From: an uncultured Bacilli bacterium
Lineage (GTDB): Bacteria; Bacillota_I; Bacilli_A; ML615J-28; CAG-313
DNA: 5,853 nucleotides
Reading direction: 5' to 3'
Assembly (NCBI GenBank): GCA_904501965.1
Contig: CAJGCS010000067.1
Coordinates: forward strand, 1 to 5,853
Shown: positions 1 through 4,968 of the stretch, in pieces
Numbering within the stretch: the stretch's first letter is position 1
How the letters are laid out: each line of letters begins with the position of its first letter
Notes under the pieces: model-generated
The model's database searches: none
Told to the model about the DNA's origin: nothing
Seen by the model: the letters and a program-made list of their open reading frames with translations, nothing else
Translations under genes and position numbers: made by a program

Positions 1-39
1 AAAGGTCCTAAGAAGACTGTAGCTAATAAGAAGAAATAG
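1..39 (+). CDS. rpsM: 30S ribosomal protein S13, C-terminal end only (partial)
   Basis: Only the last 12 codons and a TAG stop are in the window. They read KGPKKTVANKKK, the basic GPKKT(V)ANKK tail typical of bacterial S13, which sits in the head of the small subunit and contacts tRNA in the P site. Position immediately before rpsK, as in the alpha operon of Bacillota, supports the call. The stop codon (37-39) is embedded in the TAGGAGG ribosome binding site of rpsK, so the two genes are tightly coupled. The start lies off the left edge. Confidence 0.9.
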   Translation, partial: KGPKKTVANKKK

Positions 40-53
40 GAGGCTTTAGGTAA

Positions 54-440
54 ATGGCTCGTAAAGTAGTTCGTAAACGTCGTGTGAAAAAGAATATACC
101 TTTAGGTGTAGCTCATATTCACTCAACATTCAATAATACAATCGTTACTATCACTGACCCAGCTGGTAATGCAGTTGCATGGAGCAGTGCTGGTGCAGTA
201 GGTTTCAAAGGTAGTAAAAAATCAACACCATTTGCTGCACAAATGGCTTCAGAAGCTTGTGCTAAAGTAGCTATTGAAAATGGTATGCAAAAAGTTGAAG
301 TAACTGTTAAAGGCCCAGGTCCTGGCCGTGAAGCTGCAATTAGATCATTACAAGTAGCAGGATTAGATATCGTATCAATCCAAGACGTTACACCAATTCC
401 TCATAATGGTTGTCGTGCTCCAAAAAGACCACGTGGATAA
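54..440 (+). CDS. rpsK: 30S ribosomal protein S11
   Basis: S11 is a component of the 30S platform that binds 16S rRNA near the E site and contacts mRNA. The 128-residue product is close to the usual length (about 128-131). It carries the family hallmarks: a basic N-terminus (RKRRVKKN), HIHSTFNNTIVTITD near residues 21-35, WSSAGAVGFKGSKKSTPFAA around 43-62, VTVKGPGPGREAAIRSLQ around 84-100, and the C-terminal DVTPIPHNGCRAPKRPRG. The ATG at 54 lies 10 nt after the TAGGAGG at 37-43, which overlaps the rpsM stop. It is co-transcribed with rpsM upstream and rpoA downstream, and a 65-bp gap to rpoA shows no hairpin. Codon choice (GGT, CGT, GCT or GCA) is that of a highly expressed gene. Confidence 0.98.
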   Translation: MARKVVRKRRVKKNIPLGVAHIHSTFNNTIVTITDPAGNAVAWSSAGAVGFKGSKKSTPFAAQMASEACAKVAIENGMQKVEVTVKGPGPGREAAIRSLQVAGLDIVSIQDVTPIPHNGCRAPKRPRG

Positions 441-496
441 TTTTAAAGGTTTATTAACACTCAAGTTTTTATAAAAATTAAAATTAACCAAAAATT

Positions 497-503
497 AAGG
501 AGG
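497..503 (+). promoter_or_regulatory. rpoA ribosome binding site, unusually close to the apparent ATG
   Basis: AAGGAGG ends only 2 nt before the ATG at 506, too close for normal initiation. It lies 8 nt before an in-frame TTG at 512, which is ideal spacing. This favours TTG as the true start, giving a protein two residues shorter that begins MRKVEFIKP. Confidence 0.7.
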
Positions 504-505
504 AT

Positions 506-1618
506 ATGAAATTGAGAAAAGTTGAATTTATCAAACCAACTTTAAATATTGTAAATGATGCTAATGTACAAGATCCTAATTATTGTAAATTAGAAATTAG
601 TCCACTTGAACGTGGGTATGGTTTAACTATTGGTAACGCACTTAGAAGAGTACTTCTTTCATCAATGCCTGGTGCAGCTGCCGTTGCAATTTCAATTGAA
701 GGCGCTGAACATGAATTCTGTGGTATTGAAGGTATTAAAGAAGATGTTACTGAAATTATCTTAAATGTTAAAAATGTTATTTTCACAATTAACTTTGATA
801 AAGCAGCTACAGGTGATTTCGGGGATGAACTTCAAGTGTTACGTTTAGAATTAAACGAATACTTACCAACAATTGAAGAACAAAAGAAAGCAGGTATTAA
901 AGAAGAAGAACTTGAATATAGTAGAGTTGTTACTGCTAATTCAATCGACTTAACTGCTAGTGAACTTGTTACAGTTGTTAATACAGATACACCAATTGCA
1001 ACACTTGCACCTGGTGGAAAATTATCAATGGAATTATTCATTCGTACTGGTGTTGGCTATGTAAGCGCAGAAGAAAATAAACGTTTCTGCAAAGAAAATA
1101 ACAGCCGTATCATCGGACGTTTACCAGTTGACTCAATTTTCACACCAATTACAAGATGCAAATATGATGTAGTAAAAACACGTTTCGAAGACAACTTTGA
1201 CTGTGACTTAGTTACAATTGAAGTTTGGACAAATGGTAGCATTACTGCAACAAATGCATTATCACTTGCATCTAAATTCTTAGTTGAACATTTCGCGTTA
1301 ATTCAAGACTTAAATGAATTTATTAAAGAACGTGAATATATGACTCAAAAAGAAGAAAAAGTTACAAACTCTAAACTAGATCGTAAGATTGAAGATTTAG
1401 ACTTATCAGTTCGTTCTTACAACTGTTTAAAACGTGCTAACATCAACACAGTTGGTGAATTAACACAAAAGACAGAAGAAGAAATGATGAAAGTTCGTAA
1501 CTTAGGACGCAAGTCACTAAAAGAAGTTGTACAAAAACTTCGTAGTGAAGGCTTAGATCTTAAAAATAGTTCTTCATTCGACTTCGATGATGACGAAGAC
1601 GATTATGATGAAGAATAA
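506..1618 (+). CDS. rpoA: DNA-directed RNA polymerase alpha subunit, long form
   Basis: Alpha dimerises to seed assembly of RNA polymerase, and its C-terminal domain contacts UP-element DNA and activators. The N-terminal domain shows SPLERGYGLTIGNALRRVLL (32-51), SSMPGAA and the downstream LPVDSIFTPI (206-215). The C-terminal domain shows IEDLDLSVRSYNCLKRANIN (295-314) and the DNA-contacting MMKVRNLGRKSL (327-338). At 370 residues it is far longer than the roughly 314 of Bacillus. The extra length lies mainly in a charged segment at about 97-138 of domain 2 (containing EEQKKAGIKEEELEY), a few residues near 194-202, and an acidic tail (358-370, 10 of 13 residues Asp or Glu). The ATG at 506 is given here, but the Shine-Dalgarno spacing favours TTG at 512. 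It lies between rpsK and rplQ, as expected for the alpha operon. Confidence 0.97.
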   Translation: MKLRKVEFIKPTLNIVNDANVQDPNYCKLEISPLERGYGLTIGNALRRVLLSSMPGAAAVAISIEGAEHEFCGIEGIKEDVTEIILNVKNVIFTINFDKAATGDFGDELQVLRLELNEYLPTIEEQKKAGIKEEELEYSRVVTANSIDLTASELVTVVNTDTPIATLAPGGKLSMELFIRTGVGYVSAEENKRFCKENNSRIIGRLPVDSIFTPITRCKYDVVKTRFEDNFDCDLVTIEVWTNGSITATNALSLASKFLVEHFALIQDLNEFIKEREYMTQKEEKVTNSKLDRKIEDLDLSVRSYNCLKRANINTVGELTQKTEEEMMKVRNLGRKSLKEVVQKLRSEGLDLKNSSSFDFDDDEDDYDEE

Positions 1619-1658
1619 TCTATAATACTATAAACTTTAGAATAGGAGATTAAAAATT

Positions 1659-2021
1659 ATGGCACAAGGTTATCGTACATTAAGTCGCAAAAGCCATCAA
1701 AGAAAAGCTTTATTACGTGATTTAATTACTGATTTAATTTTAAATGGCAGAATTGAAACAACTGAAACTAAAGCAAAAGAATTAAAAAGATTGGCTGATA
1801 AAATGGTTACATTAGGTAAAAAAGGAACTTTAGCAGCAAGACGTCAAGCAGCTGAATTAATCCGTTTCGAAACTGATGAACAAGGTCAATACGCAATTCA
1901 AAAGTTGTTTGCAGAAATTGCCCCTAAATATGCAGACCGTAACGGTGGATACACAAGAGTATTAAAACTTGGTCCTCGTCGTGGTGATGCTACAGAAATG
2001 GCAATTATCGAATTCATTTAA
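1659..2021 (+). CDS. rplQ: 50S ribosomal protein L17
   Basis: L17 is a large-subunit protein near the exit-tunnel region. The 120-residue product has normal length and the family signatures: SRKSHQRKALLRDLITDLI (9-27), GRIETTETKAKELKRLADKM (30-49), ARRQAAELIR (60-69), and the C-terminal GGYTRVLKLGPRRGDATEMAIIEFI. The ATG at 1659 follows AGGAG with about 10 nt spacing. It is the last gene of the alpha operon here: a strong terminator follows 17 nt after the stop. The cobalt/energy-coupling transporter genes that often follow rplQ in Bacillota are absent. Confidence 0.98.
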   Translation: MAQGYRTLSRKSHQRKALLRDLITDLILNGRIETTETKAKELKRLADKMVTLGKKGTLAARRQAAELIRFETDEQGQYAIQKLFAEIAPKYADRNGGYTRVLKLGPRRGDATEMAIIEFI

Positions 2022-2038
2022 TATATATATAAAAAATC

Positions 2039-2064
2039 CCACCTCAATACTGAGGTGGTTTTTT
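2039..2064 (+). terminator. Intrinsic terminator of the ribosomal/rpoA operon
   Basis: A perfect 8-bp stem (CCACCTCA at 2039-2046 with TGAGGTGG at 2051-2058) closes an ATAC tetraloop and is followed by six T (2059-2064). An A-run at 2031-2036 precedes the stem and could extend it. It lies 17 nt after the rplQ stop. Confidence 0.95.
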
Positions 2065-2111
2065 AAGTAAAATATCTTAATAATTTGCAAATTAGTAGAA
2101 CAAAAATAAAG

Positions 2112-2141
2112 TATATGTTATTATTAAAGAAAGTATATAAA
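2112..2141 (+). promoter_or_regulatory. Weak candidate promoter of the 106-residue membrane protein
   Basis: The gene must be transcribed independently because the terminator at 2039-2064 separates it from rplQ. The best -10 I see is TATAAA (2136-2141); upstream -35 candidates around 2112-2119 are poor. The same stretch holds AGTATAT at 2110-2116 and 2132-2138 and its reverse complement ATATACT at 2149-2155, which could be an operator or only AT-rich noise. Confidence 0.25.
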
Positions 2142-2177
2142 GATAGTAATATACTAAACAATTAAAGGAGGATTAAT

Positions 2178-2498
2178 ATGAACGCACAACCAAAATTTCA
2201 AACTCTTACAAAAGTATTTGGTATTGTTTCAATGGTACTAAGCGTAATTTTAACAATTGGTAGATTTATTCCAATCATTTCATATCTTGCATGGGCATGT
2301 GTATTATTACCATGGATCTTTGCAATTGTTGCACTTGCACTAGGTATTGTTGACTGCGTAAAAGCAAAAGTAAAAGGCGGTATGGTTTTAGGTATCGTTG
2401 CTCTTTGTGTTGAAGTACTTAGTGGAATTCTTTACGTTGTTATTGCTTTCGGAATTGCGATTATTGCCGGAATTATAACAGCTGTTGCTAACTATTAA
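2178..2498 (+). CDS. Small multi-pass membrane protein of unknown function
   Basis: A 106-residue, strongly hydrophobic protein. After a short polar N-terminus (MNAQPKFQTLTK), membrane-spanning stretches lie at roughly 13-35, 36-58 and 68-102. A short basic loop (VKAKVKGG, about 61-68) separates the last two. The arrangement of Gly-rich hydrophobic helices with the LGIVDCVKAKVKGGMVLGIV hinge resembles the DUF4190-type family of small membrane proteins, but I recognise this only from layout and cannot name a function. The ATG at 2178 is well supported by AAAGGAGG (2164-2171) with a 6-nt spacer. The gene is monocistronic: terminators lie on both sides. It has few charged residues in the membrane segments and no catalytic motif. 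Confidence 0.85.
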   Translation: MNAQPKFQTLTKVFGIVSMVLSVILTIGRFIPIISYLAWACVLLPWIFAIVALALGIVDCVKAKVKGGMVLGIVALCVEVLSGILYVVIAFGIAIIAGIITAVANY

Positions 2499-2510
2499 TA
2501 GTAAAATAAG

Positions 2511-2539
2511 GCATCTTAATTTATTTAAGATGCTTTTTT
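2511..2539 (+). terminator. Intrinsic terminator after the small membrane protein
   Basis: A perfect 9-bp stem (GCATCTTAA at 2511-2519 with TTAAGATGC at 2525-2533) has a 5-nt loop and is followed by six T (2534-2539). It lies 12 nt after the stop codon. Confidence 0.93.
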
Positions 2540-2599
2540 ATATGTCAACATTTTACATCTTTTAACAAAATCATATAAAAATTTTTAAAATACCAACCT

Positions 2600-2648
2600 A
2601 AACTCCCTAAAAAAATAAGAGTAGATAAATTGAAACTCCCTTGAAAAA
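2600..2648 (+). repeat. Short direct repeat overlapping the ATPase promoter
   Basis: AAACTCCCT occurs at 2600-2608 and 2633-2641, 33 bp apart start to start (about three helical turns). Both copies continue with two unmatched bases and then AAAAA, so 14 of 16 positions agree. The second copy overlaps the last bases of the -35 and the promoter spacer. This arrangement would suit binding of a regulator, but it is inference. Confidence 0.5.
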
Positions 2649-2658
2649 GTTGTAAAAT
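2630..2658 (+). promoter_or_regulatory. Sigma-A-type promoter of the ATPase gene
   Basis: TTGAAA (2630-2635) and TAAAAT (2653-2658) are separated by exactly 17 bp, each one base from consensus. Transcription would start near 2665, only about 11 nt before the ATG at 2676. Confidence 0.7.
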
Positions 2659-2675
2659 ATATATGGGTGATTAAT

Positions 2676-3986
2676 ATGTTTAAAAGAAAACTATATGATT
2701 TATTAATAGACTGGAAAGAATCTACTATAAATAAAACCCCTTTAGTTATTAAAGGCGTAACGAGATGTGGTAAAACAACACTCGTAAAATATTTTGGTAA
2801 GCAAAATTATAAATATGTTGTATACATTGACTTTAAACAAGACGAAAAAGTAAAAGAAATATTTAATTCATATATTAATATAAATGATTTAATATTATCA
2901 CTTAGTTCATGTAATAAAGATTATAACTTTATTCAAAATGAAACTATAGTTATTTTTGATAACATTGAATATAACCTTAATGCAATTAGTGCAGCTAAAA
3001 TTTTTATGGAAACATTAAGCATTGATGTTATAATAACAACATCAATGGATATTAAAAAATATACAGACTTTGATATTGTAAATCTATATCCTTTAGATTT
3101 CGAAGAGTTTTTATTTGCTCATGATACTCACGATGAATTAGCATATTATATAAGAACATGTGTATTAAATGATGAAAAAATAAACGAAACTCTTCATAAA
3201 AAACTAACCAAACTATTTAGTATATATATTTGTGTTGGAGGATTTCCAGAAGCAGTAATTGAATATTTTAAAACACATCACTTAAATAATGTAAGAAGTA
3301 TACAAGAAAAAATAATAAATTCAATTATTGACTCCTTTGGAAAAACAATAAAAAATAATAATACTTTATATATTGATAACACAAAGAAAGAAAGAATGAA
3401 AGAAATATTCTTATCTATAAATAATCAACTACTAAAGGATAACAAAAAATTTTTGTATACTCTCCTAAAACAAAAAGCATCATCAAGAGAATATAAAGAA
3501 TCTTTAGATGAACTTGAAAGTATAAATGTTATTATTAAATCTCATAACATGAATACTATTAATACTCCTTTATCAAAACACATAATTGATTCAGTATTTA
3601 AAATATATATTCTTGATATTGGTTTATTTGTATCAATGCAAGATTTAGAAATATCACATAGAATCCTAAATAAAGAATACAACATATGTAATAACGCTTT
3701 ATATGAATCAATTATAGCTGATGCCTTTATAAAAAATAGTAGACCTCTTTATTACTTTAAAAAACAAAGTGGTTTAGAAATTGACTTTGTTATATTTTAT
3801 AATGGATCTATTAAACTTGTTGAACTTAGAAAAACAACAGGAAATACAAAAGCATACAAACAAATACTAGAGGATAATATTAATTATAGTAATGTAAATC
3901 ACTTAATAAAATTTCAAGATGAAAACATTTCAATAAGTAATAATACATATATATATCCATATTATCTTGCAAGTTTTATATATTAA
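2676..3986 (+). CDS. ATP-binding protein of the AAA/DUF4143 type, with altered Walker B and ExK motifs
   Basis: A 436-residue protein matching the common two-part family of an N-terminal AAA ATPase and a C-terminal DUF4143 domain with a restriction-endonuclease-like fold. Its cellular role is generally unknown. Visible motifs: Walker A GVTRCGKT (27-34), Walker B IVIFDN (91-96), the family signature LYPLDFEEFLFA (137-148), VGGFPEAVIEYF (187-198), the winged-helix-like SSREYKESLDEL (269-280), YILDIGLF (311-318), and the nuclease-like ESI (344), EIDF (368-371), VELRK (382-386). Two positions depart from the family as I know it: Walker B is normally DE but here is D95-N96, and the ExK triad is normally EVK but here is E383-L-R385. 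I chose ATG at 2676 because GGTGAT (2666-2671) lies 4 nt ahead; an in-frame GTG at 2667 falls inside that site. The gene is visibly AT-richer than the ribosomal genes (2881-2940 has 10 G/C in 60) and favours ATA and AGA codons. It is probably monocistronic. Confidence 0.88.
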   Translation: MFKRKLYDLLIDWKESTINKTPLVIKGVTRCGKTTLVKYFGKQNYKYVVYIDFKQDEKVKEIFNSYININDLILSLSSCNKDYNFIQNETIVIFDNIEYNLNAISAAKIFMETLSIDVIITTSMDIKKYTDFDIVNLYPLDFEEFLFAHDTHDELAYYIRTCVLNDEKINETLHKKLTKLFSIYICVGGFPEAVIEYFKTHHLNNVRSIQEKIINSIIDSFGKTIKNNNTLYIDNTKKERMKEIFLSINNQLLKDNKKFLYTLLKQKASSREYKESLDELESINVIIKSHNMNTINTPLSKHIIDSVFKIYILDIGLFVSMQDLEISHRILNKEYNICNNALYESIIADAFIKNSRPLYYFKKQSGLEIDFVIFYNGSIKLVELRKTTGNTKAYKQILEDNINYSNVNHLIKFQDENISISNNTYIYPYYLASFIY

Positions 3987-4004
3987 CAAAATAAAAGAAT
4001 AATA

Positions 4005-4033
4005 ATAAATATGATTTAATATTTATGTATTTT
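4005..4033 (+). terminator. Weak possible terminator after the ATPase gene
   Basis: ATAAATAT (4005-4012) pairs with ATATTTAT (4019-4026) around a 6-nt loop, and TTTT follows at 4030-4033. The stem is entirely A-T, so it would be weak; no better terminator is visible between the two genes. Confidence 0.25.
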
Positions 4034-4141
4034 AAAACTAAGCACTAAAACTAATTCGCAAAGGAATTCAACTTTCAATTTTACCCCCAATTTGCCCCTC
4101 AAAAGACGATTTAAGTATATTTTAGTAAGACTTGGTAAAAT

Positions 4142-4147
4142 TATAAT
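4142..4147 (+). promoter_or_regulatory. -10 element of the M50 protease gene
   Basis: A perfect TATAAT lies 26 nt before the ATG, predicting a start near 4154 and a short leader that contains GAGGTGA (4163-4169). No good -35 is found at 16-18 bp spacing, so only the -10 is annotated. Confidence 0.5.
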
Positions 4148-4173
4148 AAAAACAAATGATATGAGGTGAATGT

Positions 4174-4821
4174 ATGGATTTATTATTTTTAATAATAGAA
4201 GCTATATTAATATTATTTTCAATCATTGCTCATGAAATGGCACATGCATATATGTCTTTTTTCTTAGGTGATCCAACACCAAAAGAAACAGGAAGACTTA
4301 CACCAAACCCATTAAAACACTTAGACATATGGGGACTTATCTTTATGTTAGTATTTAGAATTGGGTGGGCAAAACCAGTAAGAATTAATTCAGAATATTA
4401 TAAAAATAGACGAGTAGGTATATTTTTAGTAGCGCTTGCGGGGCCATTTACAAACTTTATTATATTTATAGTAGCATTATTATTATCAGTACTAGTATTT
4501 AAATTAAATATTGATCCAAATATAAAAGCAATATTATTTAATATATTATTTACTCTTGCAAGTATAAACATATCACTTTGCTTATTTAACCTTATTCCAA
4601 TTCCGCCACTTGATGGATCTAGAATTGTTGGTTCTTTCCTTTCTGCAAACGCATATATCGGATATATGAAAGTTGAAAGATATGGGTTTTATATTATAAT
4701 GGCATTACTTGGCCTAGATAATATTTTAGCATATCTAAGAGGAACAACCCCACTATTTGAAAAAGCAATAGAAACAATATTCTATTTCTTCTTTGATGTA
4801 ATTTTGAAGATATTTGTATAA
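4174..4821 (+). CDS. Site-2 protease family (M50) membrane zinc metalloprotease
   Basis: Site-2 proteases cut transmembrane substrates inside the lipid bilayer. This 215-residue protein has the compact form of the group lacking a PDZ domain (YwhC/Rv-type small S2Ps). The zinc-binding HEMAH motif is at 20-24 in the first helix, followed by GRLTPNPLKHLDIWG (40-54), WAKPVRIN (65-72), the second-helix AGPFTN (89-94), and the NLIPIPPLDGSR motif (139-150), whose D147 supplies the third zinc ligand. Hydrophobic segments are at about 2-19, 53-63, 82-109, 116-141 and 172-186, with a final one near 200-215. All expected catalytic residues are present, so it is probably active; the substrate is unknown. 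ATG at 4174 follows GAGGTGA (4163-4169). The gene appears to be transcribed alone, with its own -10 and a terminator 20 nt after the stop. Confidence 0.93.
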   Translation: MDLLFLIIEAILILFSIIAHEMAHAYMSFFLGDPTPKETGRLTPNPLKHLDIWGLIFMLVFRIGWAKPVRINSEYYKNRRVGIFLVALAGPFTNFIIFIVALLLSVLVFKLNIDPNIKAILFNILFTLASINISLCLFNLIPIPPLDGSRIVGSFLSANAYIGYMKVERYGFYIIMALLGLDNILAYLRGTTPLFEKAIETIFYFFFDVILKIFV

Positions 4822-4840
4822 AGAAAATAAGACAAAAACA

Positions 4841-4873
4841 AACGAAGTAAACATAAGTTTTACTTCGTTTTTT
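4841..4873 (+). terminator. Intrinsic terminator after the M50 protease gene
   Basis: A perfect 11-bp stem (AACGAAGTAAA at 4841-4851 with TTTACTTCGTT at 4859-4869) with a 7-nt loop. The T-run at 4868-4873 overlaps the foot of the stem. It lies 20 nt after the stop. Confidence 0.93.
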
Positions 4874-4876
4874 AAC

Positions 4877-4914
4877 AAAAAATTTAAAAATAAAAAAATT
4901 TTTAAAAATTTTTT
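4877..4914 (+). promoter_or_regulatory. A/T-tract block upstream of the candidate RNA promoter (possible UP element or bent DNA)
   Basis: This 38-bp stretch is entirely A and T, in runs A6T3, A5, A7T5, A5T6. It lies about 55-92 bp before the predicted start at 4969. Such tracts often bend DNA or bind the alpha C-terminal domain and are common ahead of strong stable-RNA promoters. The function here is inferred from position only. Confidence 0.4.
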
Positions 4915-4953
4915 CACTTACCGCAAAATCCAGCAAATTTCGACAAATCGATG

Positions 4954-4962
4954 TGATATAAT
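4954..4962 (+). promoter_or_regulatory. Perfect extended -10 promoter of the candidate small RNA
   Basis: TGATATAAT (4954-4962) matches the extended -10 consensus TGnTATAAT exactly. The -35 region is poor (4934-4939 is CAAATT), which an extended -10 can tolerate. The start is predicted near G4969, exactly at the foot of the first hairpin. Confidence 0.65.
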
Positions 4963-4968
4963 GTCAGT

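Noticed and set aside
580..1242. Open frames of 61-69 codons on the minus strand inside rpoA (580-786, 832-1041, 1057-1242)
   Set aside because: They lie entirely within the conserved rpoA coding sequence, show no recognisable protein and lack support for separate expression; they are shadows.
2667..2675. GTG at 2667 as start of the ATPase gene
   Set aside because: It is part of the GGTGAT ribosome binding site and would leave almost no leader; ATG at 2676 is better.
4053..4068. AATTC...GAATT inverted repeat in the gap before the M50 gene as a terminator
   Set aside because: Only 5 bp of stem and no T-run follows.
4694..4936. An 80-codon minus-strand frame overlapping the end of the M50 gene
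   Set aside because: It overlaps conserved M50 codons and runs through the terminator hairpin and A/T tracts; its Phe/Lys-rich composition is what translated A/T tracts give.
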